From: Diphasiastrum complanatum | Lineage: Eukaryota > Streptophyta > Lycopodiopsida > Lycopodiales > Lycopodiaceae | DNA: 64,000 nt | Direction: 5' to 3' | Assembly: GCA_029204225.1 (NCBI GenBank) | Contig: CM055099.1 | Span: 58,415,982 to 58,479,981 of the forward strand | Shown here: one piece after another, positions 19,901 through 32,700 of the stretch | Position numbering within the stretch: position 1 is the first letter of the stretch | How the letters are laid out: the number at the start of each line of letters is the position of its first letter | Translations under genes and position numbers: made by a program | The notes under the pieces: model-generated | Seen by the model: the letters and a program-made list of their open reading frames with translations, nothing else | What the model was told of the DNA's origin: nothing | The model's database searches: none

Positions 19901-21769
19901 ATTGGGCAAGATAGCGAGGACGAACTGTGTGTGGGACACATGGAGGATGAAGAACAGGTCAATAATCACACTTTGGATGCTCTTGGAGGGTAGTAAGTGT
20001 GATGATTTTGCGGTTTTGCAGTTGGTAGGTCGATTTTGATCAAGTCAAATTAGTTGTGGAGTAGTGTATTAGGTTTGTCATCGAGGAGATACACTTCAAC
20101 TGCCTATTCTGGGTAAGTCAATCAGTTGCCTCACAGTCAAAACAGAATAAATTCTCTTTTATTTTAGAAAACAATTGCGTTTATATTCTTGAAATATTGT
20201 GTATTGAAATCTTTTTGATTAATTTAATGTTTTTAAATTTGTTAGTATTAAAAAAATATATTTAGTAGTTTTTTAATGATTTGAAATTAAGAATTTCAAA
20301 TATTCTAAAAATTTTAATATTAATAATCATTAGCAAAATTAAAACTGCAACGAATTGTCAAGTTTTTAATATTCTAATATTTCGTTGTGTTTTTGTAATT
20401 TTTTTTTTGAAAATAATTTGATTTGCAATTATTTAATGTTTAAATATTCAATGAACACACATAGGTATTTAGAATATAAGTAAAGATTTAAATACTGACT
20501 AAAATTTAAAAAATATTGATTGAAATTTTTGTCATAATTTAAAAAATATTTTACTTGATACAAGAATTGTAATTTAAAAAACTTTTAAAATTCAAAAAAA
20601 AAATTGTTTTGATTAAGCAAAAAGATTTTTTTTAGTTATTCTAGTAGTTGTGTGTCTAATGATTTTATTTTGAATAGTATTATTATTTCACATAAGCTAA
20701 TTTGTAGTTATTAATCAAAATCTATTAACAAAATTTTAGTAGCTTGATAAATTTTCTTGCAAATTACAACATTTTTTTAGCATTAAAATATCTTTATTTG
20801 AAGCATTTTAAATATGGGTATTTTTTAAAAAATTTAAGAAAATCGAAAAAGAAAAAAAAAATGGGTCTCCATGTCATTTTATTTTTTTTGGTCATCGTGT
20901 TACATATCTATCTCTAAATAACTCTAAATTGAAACAAATATGAGAGACATGTGTCTATGGCCATATAATACTTTTTGAAGTAGACAACCCAAAAAAATAT
21001 TGTTAAAATCATGGTGTTACACACTCCAATATGATACTTCCAGTTTTGTTAATTTTTATCAACATTTAAATGGAAAACTTTGGATGCACGTATCTATCTC
21101 TATAGTCCTCAAAATTCAATTTTTTCTTATAGGCCTATGTTTGTAATCATATAGGATATTTAAGAGCATACATGCAAACAATTAAATGTAAAATTCACAA
21201 TAATGTAAATTTTTTGATAAATATAGATGCATATATGAATAACACACATGTGAAAGGATTTGATGTGATTCATCATAATTTATAAGATACAATTTTTTGA
21301 GTAAGTGCTTGAAATGCACACTTTTCTGTGCATTTTGTGACGACTCTAGTGTTAATGATCAATCTATGCCTATGGCAGAACAGAGAGTGAGAAAAGAAAA
21401 GAAGAAGAAGAATTACTACTAAAACTTGAACTAATTCAAGTAATAAATTGCTCTTTTCTTAACTTATTAGTGAACTAATCTACTAATCTATTTATAGTTG
21501 TTGATGGCACAGCCCCAATAGACCACCTGCCAGATGGGATATGTTAGACGGTCTTTGAAACCTTTGACATTGTCTCAACAATGTGAGTAAAATTTTAGAG
21601 TGAGTGGTTAACATTACATAATGATTTAAAGAATGAAATCCAATAGTCCTCTTTAATATGAACTCATAAAAATTGAGGTATTAAATTGAGCATACTGCTA
21701 AACTTAGAATGATTGTCGAATGATAACGCTTTAGTAAATATATTTGCTATCATGGGCTTTGTTCAACAA
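19901..21769. other. AT-rich unassigned DNA
   Basis: From about 20140 to 21300 the sequence is strongly AT-rich with long A and T runs and no frames. A possible LTR edge (TCCTCTTTAATATG on the plus strand) lies near 21650, just beyond the RNase H fragment that follows. Confidence 0.4.
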
Positions 21770-21895
21770 AAAAATTAGAATAATCTCCCTTTTGAGTGCT
21801 TTGTCTCTGACAAAATGATACTTTATCTCGATGTGCTTGCTCCGGGAACGATACCTAGGATTGATAGATAGAGCAACCGAACCATCGGCTTTGTA
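21770..21895 (-). pseudogene. Copia RNase H C-terminal fragment
   Basis: On the minus strand reads YKADGSVALSINPRYRSRSK followed by HIEIKYHFVRDKALKRE, the conserved end of copia RNase H. Only about 40 codons remain. It belongs to a minus-strand remnant whose 3' side would be at lower coordinates. Confidence 0.7.
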
Positions 21896-22784
21896 CTTGT
21901 TTCAATAAACCCATTTATAGAAAATGATATTCTTATCAACTAGCCAGTCTGTAATAGTCCATGTTTGTTTTTTCAAAAGAGATTGATAATCTTTGTCATT
22001 GCTGATTTCCATTGCTTTGCATCTAGACTAAAAATTGCTTCCTGAATAATCGACTGGCTCCTTGACAAAATAACAAGTGGCTATGGCGTTGTCGATAAAT
22101 CTTCAAAGAATTGGCTTATTTGGCTGCTACTTATATGGGGTGTCGAGTTGTATTCCGAATCGTTGATTGGAGTAGAGTCGAGATTCGAGCTTCATGAAAT
22201 ATCAGGTGTTGATTTGACATTTGTAGCTTTTTCCGTTCCCATAAGATTGACAAATCTTTTTTAATTCATGAACATAGTTTTACATTATAACTAGTGCATG
22301 AAAGACTTGAAACATTCAAAAAAAGTATAGATAATATATGAAAACATTCTTCTATATTAGATATCATTTTTGTGCATAGATAAACATTTCTACCTCAAAT
22401 TTGTCTATTGGAAGAATTTTTTTGGGAAGTGAAATCATAAAGAAAAAAAGAGAGCCTTGGCCCTTCACCTTAGGTAAGTCATGTAATAGCTCTTAAGTAT
22501 AACACACATGTTTTTTTTTTTTACTCAAATGGTTTTATAAGGTGTTTAATAAGTTTGTCACCATAGGATCCTAGAGTTCCTTCAGCAACAAATATTTGTG
22601 GCACACAAGGTTATAAGGTATAATAAGGCAAAGGCCTTACTAATGAATTGTTTAATTTCAACTATGAAGCACTTGACAAGAAGATATTCTCTAAAATGCA
22701 ATTATATAACCATTATATTTAACAAGTACTATATGTAAACTTAAGTCAATACGCATATGAGTCTTTTTTTCTCAAAATTATATA
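21896..22784. other. Unassigned AT-rich DNA
   Basis: Short T runs (22510-22523) and no recognisable coding homology. Confidence 0.4.
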
Positions 22785-22869
22785 TAAATTAAGTAATTGT
22801 GTATAGTATCCACAATAATTACAATGTTCTACATGGCTAGATTTGCCAAATTTGGCTATTTTTCACACT
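22785..22869 (-). repeat. Element C2 3' LTR, edge only
   Basis: On the minus strand the LTR begins TGTGAAAAATAGCC at 22869, preceded by a GAGGGGGAG polypurine tract (22870-22880). The far end expected from the 5' LTR (TGTGAAAGTACTGTAC) is not found to the left, so the LTR is truncated or degraded. The left limit given is approximate. Confidence 0.55.
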
Positions 22870-22880
22870 CCCCCTCAAAT

Positions 22881-23506
22881 GTAGCCTTGGAAACAATAAT
22901 GTATCTATCTACAAATCTAAGACCTGATCTTAACATCATAAATGAACCATATTCAGGTTTAGAAGATGACTAATGAGCCCCCAAAGATGATGACATGGCC
23001 TATCACCATATCCAAGATAGAGCTTCTTTGATCTTGATCTCCTCCAAGATGAATTGAAGAGTCTTGATTCTTCCTTGCACCTTTGCACTTGATTTCTTCC
23101 ATGTTGAGCAAAGATGTATGAACTTGAAACTTGCTCCTCCTTGATCTTGATGCTTCTCTTTGAAGGAAATCTGATGTCTCCATGTCTTGTGAAAATCACA
23201 TTGATCAAGATCACAAAACATGTACTTGCTACTATTACCAAGATTTATCATGCTAAAATGACTAGTCCACAAACCATCAACAGTAAGCATGATTTTCCTA
23301 ATCTTGTAATTACAAGTGACCTTGGAATTCATGAGGCTACATATTTGCTTATGGATATAAGTGTCCTTCAAGGATGTCACTTATTCTCATAAGAAGCTTA
23401 CAATTTGCCTCTCCAAAAGAAAAAACACATTTTTTAAATCAATGAGTGATTAACTCATTCTTGCTCTTCCTAAATCTGAGAGCAATCATTTAATCAAACA
23501 ACCAAT
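22881..23506 (-). other. Element C2 internal region of unknown nature
   Basis: Lies between the polypurine tract and the fused protease/linker frame. A 125-codon minus-strand frame (23380-23003) and others overlap here, but none shows homology to RT or RNase H, which would normally fill this place. It may be sequence acquired by element C or a degraded pol remnant. Confidence 0.35.
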
Positions 23507-25303
23507 TTACTCTTGGTTCATAACAATTTTTAGATCACTAAGACATAAAAACTTGTTCTCAAATGAGTCATTACACATCTTATCTTCAACTTCCTTCTTG
23601 ATGAAGCCCTCAAGTTGCCTCATGTAGTTCTCATAGCATACCTCGGCTTGCCTCATGTAGATCTCATAGCAAAATGGTTCATCAAGCATTGAAGTAAGAA
23701 AAGTGTTGAAAGTGAATGGTTGAGAATCTTCCCCTTGATTACCTTTGCCAAGATAAATGAGCCTTGAAGGCTCGGTCCTTGCCTTTGTGGATCTTCTTGG
23801 ATCACTTGATCTTTGAGGTGGATTCTCAAGATCTCCATCAATCTGTTGCTCCTCCTCAACCCTTGCAAGGTCATTGACACCAAGGTTGTTGATTTCACTT
23901 TCATTCACACAAGATACTAGATGGATCCAAGCATCTCTTGTATAAACATCTAAGAATGTTTCATGCATCTTATCATCACTACTTGGTAAATGAGAAAAAG
24001 AGTGTACATTTGAATTAATGATTTCCTCTTTTGCCATAGCAATTTTAGCATCCAACTTAAACAATCTACCTTGTTTAACACCATTTGCTATGCAAATATC
24101 ATTCTTCATGATGGAACAAACTCCATTATTGAAGTGAACATCTAAACCATCATCCATAAGTTGTCCAACACTAAGCAAGCTCTTGGTAATTGATGGAACA
24201 AAAAGGACATTGTCTAGATCCATCCTTTTGCTAGATCCTAGACTTAATGAGATGGTACCAATACCATCTATCTTACATTCTTGATCATTTGCTAAAGAAA
24301 CAAATTTATTAGCACCATTGAAAGAGTGTAAGGTTGAGAATGTATCCTTTTGGAAAGTCATGTGGGAGCTAGCCCCACTATCAATCGACCAAGTGTCCTT
24401 TGAGTTGCTTTTGCTTGTTGGAGTGGATGTAGATGCCATCAAAGATGAGATATCCTCATGTCCATCCTCTTCATATGCAAGGTTCCCTTGTTTGTCCTCC
24501 TCATCTTTTGCTCTTAGCCTCTTGTAGCATCCGGATGCATAATGTCCCTTCTTTCCACAAAAGAAGCATTTCTACTTTGACTTGTCCTTTGAGCTTGATG
24601 CATCATCCTCTTCTTTGGCCTCCTTGGGATGCTTCTTCTTTCCATTGGTCTTCTTTTTGCCCTTGAATGAGAAATTGGCTTTCTCATCTCCATCCTGCAA
24701 TGACAATGAGCTCATTCTTGCCTTGGTGTGGAGCATCCTACACTCTTCAGCCACTAATATACTATGAAGTTTTTCTATAGTTGGCAAAGTGTCTTGGATG
24801 GCAAAACTTTGGACCAAATTTGCAAAGTCATCTCCTAGACCATTAAGGACAGTTTGTACAAGCTCTCCATCACAAATCTTATCTTCAATGGAAATCAACT
24901 CCCTATTTAGAGACTTGATTATGAATACATAATCTTGTGCACTCTCCTCACTTCTCCTCATGCTTTGCAAAATCTGATTTCTAAGCATGAGTACTCTTGA
25001 AGTGTTACTAGATTCATAGATTGATTTTAAAGACTCCCAAGCCTCTTTAGCACTAGTACATGCTGATACTTCTCTCAACAAATCATTGCTCACATTCATC
25101 TTCACACAATGAAGTGCAAGCCTAGATCTCTTCTTGTATCTAGCTAACTCCTGTGAACCTAGAGGTTCATCTGCATCTTCAGTTAGAAACTCATAAAGGT
25201 CTTGGAGCACCAAGAGTGACTCCATCCTAACCTTCCAAATAGCCTAATTTGTAGAATTCAATCTCTCACTAGCATCTAGAAGGTATGCTCCAGCAGATCC
25301 CAT
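23507..25303 (-). pseudogene. Element C2 gag-protease joined to the integrase-RT linker
   Basis: ATG at 25303 (MGSAGAYLLDASERLN), in-frame TAG at 25244-25246 and 24572-24574, CCHC knuckle CFFCGKKGHYASGC, then an open 311-codon stretch 24442-23507. The latter holds protease IDSGASSHMTFQ and GRLFKLDAKIAM, then jumps to the linker normally found after integrase (PQRSSDPRRSTKARTEPSRL), and ends with an internal repeat CYEIYMRQ/CYENYMRQ. The pre-integrase, integrase, RT and RNase H domains are gone. This is the uninterrupted version of C1 and keeps the empty site of element A at 23957-23961. Confidence 0.85.
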
Positions 25304-26089
25304 CTTACTAGTGACTTCTACAAACAAGAAATAGATTTAATTAACTTGAAACTCACAAAGGTCTCACACTTGCAGTGTTTCACTCAAATTTGATTTCTAA
25401 TCCAAAAAATGGAATCATAATCACAGTTCTATCACTCCCTCACAAAGCTGGAATGAAGATAAGATGAAGTGAAAGCTACTTTCAAACAAATCTTGCCAAG
25501 AAATGGATTTGATTGTCTCTAGAAACTCACTAAGGTCTCTTTCTTGTAGTGTTTCACTCAAATTAGATTTCTATTCCAACAAATGGACTTATAATCTCAG
25601 TTCTAGCACTCCCTCACAAAGTTGGAATAAAGATAAGATGATGTAAAATCTACTTACAATCAAATTTTGCCAATTTTGGCTATTTTTGGACAATAACATG
25701 ACTAAATCTCCCTCACACTTTTTGATGTACTTTCAAGACCTGTAAAACAAGTTTAGAGGACCTACCTGATTTCAGCCTAAATTAATTAGATCTCATGACC
25801 CTAAGTCAAATCCACTCAATCTTGGTAGCTTATCCTAAGATTTCCACCAAAAATCACATCAAAAGCTCACAAATTGAATTTCTTTGGATCAATTAAAAAC
25901 CATGCATTAAATGCAGGTTCAGAGGTTCCCACACATGTGGAAAGTATGGATTTGGACCCCTACCAAGTTTGGGATCAAATCTCCTCACCACAATCAAGAT
26001 TCTAGCTTGCCCTCTCGATACTAGTTCTTAGCACCAAAACTTGCTAAAAATGGATTTGCATTAGATGAATGGCTTATGCTCTTGTACTT
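25304..26089 (-). other. Element C2 untranslated leader
   Basis: Copy of 7137-7922 with very few changes; contains the same internal direct repeat. Confidence 0.6.
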
Positions 26090-26102
26090 GGCTCTGATAC
26101 CA
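26090..26102 (-). other. Element C2 primer-binding site
   Basis: GGCTCTGATACCA on the plus strand, abutting the LTR end at 26103. Confidence 0.85.
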
Positions 26103-26259
26103 TGTGAAAGTACTGTACTTTAGGACCATAAATGGATCTACAAAAGATCCACAAGAGTGATTGGATGCTTACTTAGCAATCTATCAGAAAACTAGACACA
26201 AAAAAGTTGATCTAGATTGGCAATTTGACAAACAACAAGCATTAACACTTTAAACAAGA
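26103..26259 (-). repeat. Element C2 5' LTR, truncated
   Basis: Copy of 7936-8092, with the same truncation point, so the truncation predates the duplication. Confidence 0.6.
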
Positions 26260-26781
26260 GGGCGTGACGTTCTATAGAATAAAAGCTTATCCAATCTAAA
26301 CTAATGAAATGCTGACATGTGTATAAGTTGCTAAATTGGTATTTTGCCATGTCATTCTAAACCAATTACATGATAACACATGTAAAATCGCAACTATAGA
26401 AAGAGTCGCAATGCTTAGACTGGATTATAGAATATTCGGAATTCAATCTTATCCATTTATTAGAACAATGTCGCTTCATATGTTCTTCCAGTATACTATA
26501 TTTCTTCATAGGGCCTTCAATTTAAGCCCTTTGACATGTATTTCTTCATATAATGGTTCCTTAGTCTTCTTATTTATTTGAATTCGATCAAGTAAAGTCA
26601 AATATATTTCTTTGTTCATCTTTACGACTTTACTAAGGTATCACGTATCTCCCTCCTCAAATGTGAAGCGCCTTGCAAATATTGAGGATTGGACATCATC
26701 TGTGTAACATAGATATTTCTTCATTCAAAGACATTCAATATTCCATAATGGATCTTGAGCACAATAAAACAAGATATTTCT
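26260..26781. other. Unassigned, copy of 8093-8614
   Basis: No recognisable coding homology; differs from the left copy at single bases only (for example near 26460). Confidence 0.4.
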
Positions 26782-27567
26782 TCAAAGAATTCTGTATTCA
26801 ATCGAATATATATACAAGAAAATGTCTTTATTTTGGTGCATTTTATGCTCAAGCATAATTCGCAAATAGGTAGCATCATAGACTGATTGTGTTGTTCCAT
26901 CCAAAAACTCATCTTTGATTGTTCTAGGGATGACTTCAAAATCCCATTTATTGAATTGAAGTTTAAGATAGACTCTTTGTGGAAGAAAGTCTACAGTATC
27001 GACTTTGACTTCTATCGATAAGATTGGATACATGCCATAAACCAAATAGAATGGTGCTTCTTCGTCGTAATCTTCTCTGTGTTGCAATAAGCCCACAAGA
27101 CAAAGGGTAACTACTTATCCCAGTTTGGACAAATGATCTATAGTAACTTTATTTAAGATTTTGCAAGTACATTGTTTTATCATTTTGTCAGCCGATGCTT
27201 CATCATAAAATGGTCCATTATGATCTGAATAGTTTCATTCAAAAAGTGTGTTCCCTTGTCACTGACTAACTCAATTGGACAACCATAATGACATGCAAAT
27301 TTTTTGGCGTCATCTTTATTTGTTGCCTCAGCTTCAACCATTTTAGTTGCATAGTTGGTTGCCACCAATAAATGTCGTTTCTTTGTGTTCCAAGTGACAA
27401 GTTTGATTGGCTCAACAAAATCAATACCCCATTTTTCAAATAGAGCAAGAGATAAAATCAGAGTTAGGCCAGTTCATGCTTTTAGTAGGCTTACCTACTC
27501 TCTAACAAAGATCACATTTCTTGAGAAAAGCTACAACATCTTTGTACATGATTGGCCATTTTCAGAG
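26782..27567 (-). pseudogene. Ty3/gypsy integrase fragment, second copy
   Basis: Same content and breaks as 8615-9400, including LVSDKGTHF and YLVYGMYPILSIEV. It shows the remnant was present before the duplication. Confidence 0.75.
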
Positions 27568-27949
27568 AAATGGAGGGATGGAGGTGAGGTCCGAGGATTG
27601 GATGGAGACACAGGTCAAACAATCGTATCAGAACAATGCTAATACTGCACGAAGGCAGTGGTCGACTGATTTCCTCGGTGCCTGCACTACAACAACAGTA
27701 GACGAACACAAAAGTAAAGTAGAGCTTTATTGTGTGGTTGTTTACGGAAGCGGAAGAGAAGACAATCAGACAAAGCAATAAGAAAGTCAGACAAGAATAT
27801 GTATTAGCAGCACATACAATTATGACAAGAACTCTAATTGCAATAATGATTGATTCAAATTAATATTTCAATGAAAGCATCTACAGTGTTTGTCTCTCTA
27901 ATTCACTATAATTAATCCACTGACTTAACTCAGTTACAATGGTCATCTA
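27568..27949. other. Unassigned flank upstream of element B2
   Basis: Copy of 9401-9782, ending ATCTA before the LTR. Confidence 0.4.
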
Positions 27950-28604
27950 TGTGAAAATTGTCAACATTTCCTAGCTAGTTTGAGGCCTAAATTGGCTAAA
28001 ATTGTAAATAGTTTTGGTTCTGGAGTTTCAAACGTGTGAACCAGGCCACAATGTTTTTATTTACTGTATTTTTTCAGTATGATGAAGTTTCAAACTTCAT
28101 ACCCTTCAAAATGAGATCATTTTGATGTATTTTGGTCATATAAGCCATTTTTAGCTATTTTTCCTATATAGGGAATATCTAGGGTCAAGTACCTTCTAGA
28201 GAGAGGAGAGAGAGTCATCTTTCTCATCCATAAATAGTAGGGAAGTCGTGGAGAACAGGTTGGAGAAACCTTTTGTATGCTTCATTGAGATCAATAGATC
28301 ATTGTCATTGTTTCTTCCTCCATTGAGAGCATTGTTGTGTGTATTGTCTTCAAGCTATCGTGTATGATCTTAGGTGCTTTCCAAAAGTGATAGGCTGATG
28401 TATTATGGACTGTATAATGCTATTTTGGGCCGCACTTGATGTTTATGGAAGTTTCCATTTGTGATAAATGCTTTTTGATCAAGTTCTTTGCATTCTAGGT
28501 AGCATAGAATGTGTTGCCAATTCCTAGCTTATGTAGTTTGGAGTGCAAGCATTCAAGCCAATGATCTTGGAGTTTAGATCCACTTAGGATCTGTATTTTT
28601 CACA
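27950..28604 (+). repeat. Element B2 5' LTR (655 bp)
   Basis: Aligns without gaps to 9783-10437, with a few substitutions. Confidence 0.93.
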
Positions 28605-28616
28605 TGGTATCAGAGC
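28605..28616 (+). other. Element B2 primer-binding site
   Basis: TGGTATCAGAGC after the LTR. Confidence 0.9.
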
Positions 28617-29776
28617 TGGTTGGCTTCTATTTACAGTAAGTATTCCATTTTTGGTGATATTTGGATGTTTGATCAAGTTCTAGCATGATTTTGCATTGCT
28701 TTGTTGATCAAATCTTACTAACCTTTGTTTTGTGAGTTGAACTTGTGGATCAAAAGCATATTTCAGGTCTATTGAAGATCAGAGGCTGAAAAGAAACTAT
28801 TTTGGATCAGATCATAACACCTAATCATTTGTCATTGTGAGGCTTGTGCATATTCAATACTAACAATGTTCTTTTCAATCCTATTGTTGACAATCTCCAT
28901 TCTTGGATGAACACTCTCCTTAAGTGGATGAAACTTCTCCTTAAGTGGATGACAAATGCTCTTTTGAGTGAGTTGTAATTCTCCTAAAGGCTGAGCAAAG
29001 CTCCCATTTGGATGAAAGATCCCCTTTTTTGGGTGAACATATTGTAAGCTCCATTGTGAAGAGCATATTGTAAAGATTGTCATCAATTTTGGCATAATTT
29101 TTGGTGTACTTTGTTGAGCATGTAAGTAACTCTCCTTATGTAATTTGATTGGAGCATTTGCTGGAAGGTGTTAACCATTATGCAAGTGTGTTTTCAGGTT
29201 CTTAACAGGTTGAGGAACATTCTCATGTGAAGTGATCTTAGATCTACATCTAAACACCAAGATTTGACAAGATAGTGAAGCTAGTCTTGTGATTCACTAA
29301 GTGTGCTCATTCATTCACCTCTAAATCTTGTATTTATCACTTGCTGGAGTTTATAAACTTTTAGAAGTGTGGTTTACATGTGGTTTTACAGGTTTAATCA
29401 ATATCTTAGTGTGTTGATCATATGTTGATCAAGTTTGTTCATTACTAGGTAATCTTGGCATCCTAGTTTTGGGTATTTTCTAAGAATGCAAGTAACTCTT
29501 CACACCATAACTTGATTTGGTCACTTGCTGGAAAGTTTGAGAGCTTAAGCAAGAGTGTGTTCAGGTTGGTTTGATTTTGTAATCCATTCTTAGTGTGTGG
29601 AAAGTGTTGCATGTGTTTCAATCTTCCTTTCTATGCTTGGAAACCATCTAGGTTCAAGATAGAAGTGTTTTAGGGTCCTAAATCTTCATAGATCTCTTTA
29701 TCTATCATTTGTTGAGAGAAAAGTGAGTGCTAAGTGCTTTAGGACAAAACCTAAAAGTTGAAGAAACATTAGAATC
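28617..29776 (+). other. Element B2 untranslated leader
   Basis: Copy of 10450-11609 with scattered single-base changes (for example GTGTGCAAAG versus GTGTGGAAAG near 29600). Confidence 0.7.
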
Positions 29777-32700
29777 ATGGCTTCCAATGGTGGGATCATG
29801 CTAGAGTCTAGTGAAAGGTTGAGTTCATCAAACTACTCTACTTGGAAAGTGAGGATGGAGTCCTTACTTGAGTTGAATGAACTCATGGACATAGTTGCAG
29901 AAATTGAAGAGAGACCTCTCACACTTCAAGAGCAACAAAGGTTTGATAAGAAGGCCAAAAGGGCTCTTCATATCATTAAAATGAATGTTACAAATGAACT
30001 TCTCAAGGAAGTTGGAAAGTGTCAAAGTGCAAGTGAGGCATGGAATGCCTTAAAGAAGCTCTTTGAATCAAAGTCCACATCTAGGGTATTGACCCTAAGG
30101 AGACAAATATTTTCTAGTAGGCAAAGAGAGGGTGAAAGTGCTCATGCATTTATCTTGAGAGTTAAGTCCCTAAGTGATGATTTAGCATGCATTGATGAGA
30201 ACATAAAAGATGGTGAAATAGTCCAAGTTATGTTGAATGGTTTGCTAAATGAACATGCTAACCTTGTGCAAAGTTTTGCCATTCAAAGAGTCTTGCCAAG
30301 TGTGGTTGACTTGCAAGAAATCTTATTGGCTGAAGAACATAGGTTGCAATCAAAGCTTGATGGTGCATCCTTGCAAGGTGGAGGTGAAGAGGCTTTCTTC
30401 ACAAAAGGCAAATTCAAGGGCAAAGGTAAAGGCAAAGGGAAATGGTCCAAAGGTGGTAACTTTGATCATGATGATCACTCTTCCTCTTCCTCTTCTACTA
30501 AGAACAATAAGTCAAAGTTCAAGTGCTTTTATTGTGGGATAAAAGGTCATTTTGCAAATGAATGTTATAAGAAGAAAAGAGAGCAAGGAGAGAGGCAAGG
30601 AAATCTTACAATAGATGAGGAAGAACATAACACATGTGAATCACTTGTTATGACTTCAAGTTTGTTAGCCAACATAGATGATAATGATCCTTGGTGGATT
30701 GATAGTGGAGCCTCATCTCACATGACAAGACATAAGGAATACTTTACATCCTTATTGTCTTATGAGGGAGAAGGTAACATCATCTACACTGCAAATGATG
30801 GTCAATGTGACATCAAAGGCATAGGCACTATTCCTATTTCCCTTTCAACAAATAGGAAAGCAAATCTTGAAAATGTTTTGTACATTCCTTCAATCACTAA
30901 GAATTTGCTTAGTGTAAGTCAAATGATTGACAAAGGACTTGATGTGGAGTTCATTGGAGATGCATGTTTGATAAGTAAATGTGGATCCTTGATTGCTCAA
31001 GGTAGGAGGCATGGTAAACTTTTCAAGCTTGATGCATGTGTGATCTCTAATCATGAAGGATGTATGGCTAGGGAGCAATTGACAAACCAAGAAGTTTGGC
31101 ACAAGAGGTTGGGCCATCCCAACTTCAAATCTTTGGAGGTAATGGCAAAGAAAGAGCTTGTTCTTGGTCTCCCTAAAAGTCTTGTTGCAAACAATAGTGT
31201 TTGTGAATATTGTGCCTTGTCCAAATCTCATAGACTTGCTTATTCTAGATCTACTTCTAGATCTAAAGAAGCTTTTCAACTTGTGCATTCTGATATTCAT
31301 TCTTCTAGTACAACTAGCAATGGTGGGGCAAAGATGTATGCAACTTTCATTGATGACTTTAGTAGGTATACTTGGATCTATCTTCTTAAAAGTAAGGATG
31401 AAGTGTTTGCTGCATTTGTCAAGTTCAAGAATGAAATGGAAAACCAATTCAATACAAAGATCAAATGCTTAAGATCTGATAATGGAGGGGAATACACCTC
31501 AAATAGGTTCAAAGACTTTTGTATAGCACATGGGATTAAGAGGGAGATGTCTAGTCCTAGGACTCCACAAAAGAATGGAGTGGCCGAGAGGAAGAATAGA
31601 ACCCTTTGTGAATGTGCCAAGGCAATGAGACTACATGCTAATCTTGCTAAGTCTTTTTGGGGGGAAGCTTTAGCATGTGCTAACTATCTATGTAATAGAT
31701 GGACAAGTGCTTCCTTGGATGGTAAATCTCCTCATGAGGTTCTTTATGGTAGAAGGCCGAGTGTCAAGCATTGTAGGATCTTTGGATGTACATGTTTTGT
31801 CAATATCACACTTGATGATAGAACTAAAGAAGATCCTTCATCAAAGAAGGGTGTGTTTGTTGGCTATAGTGAAGTAAGCAAGGCTTACAAAGTGTACATT
31901 CCTTCTACAAAGAAAGTTGTCATAAGTAGGGATGTCATCTTTCATGAAGAGAATGTTTCCAATGTTGTTGATGTTGATGTTGATGTGCCTACTAATCATC
32001 ATGATGTGCAAGATGTCTTGGATGAAGATGGAGATGCCACTCCAAAGCAAACTTCAAGGAAGACTCAAAGGCAAAGGGCTAAGCCATCAAGGCTAACCTA
32101 TGATGAAAAAGGAAAGCAAGTGGTGGATAACTCTAACTTTGCTTTTCTTACCTCTTTTGATGAACCAACTTGTGTAGATGAAGCAATTCAAAAGAAGGAA
32201 TGGATCCAAGCCATGGATCATGAGCATCAAGCACTCATCAAAAGCAACACATGGAGGTTGGTAAAGCTTCCAAAGGACAAGAAGGCAATTGGTTGTAAGT
32301 GGATCTTCAAGATCAAGACAAATCAAGATGGATCAATCAACAAGTACAAGGCAAGGTTGGTGGCAAAGGGGTATGCTCAAGAATATGGTATTGACTATGA
32401 TGAGACCTTTGCACCCGTGGCAAAGATGGTAACTATTCGAATCCTAATCTCTCTTGCAACTCTTTATGATTGGGATATGTGGCAAATGGATGTTACTAAT
32501 GCCTTCTTGAATGGTGATCTTGAAGAAGATATTTACATGGAGCAACCCGAGGGCTATGTTTCACATGATGAGCCTAATCATGTGTGCTATCTCCAAAAGA
32601 GTTTGTATGGGCTAAAGCAAGCACCAAGGAGTTGGTATGCTAAGCTCAATTCCTTCTTACTTTCTCAAAACTTTGTTATGAGTGAGTATGATCATTATCT

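Noticed and set aside
16214-23728. Host gene in the spacer between the two duplicated blocks
   Set aside because: Only retroelement fragments and non-coding DNA are seen. The GC-richer part at 17.7-19.9 kb has frames but no recognisable protein.
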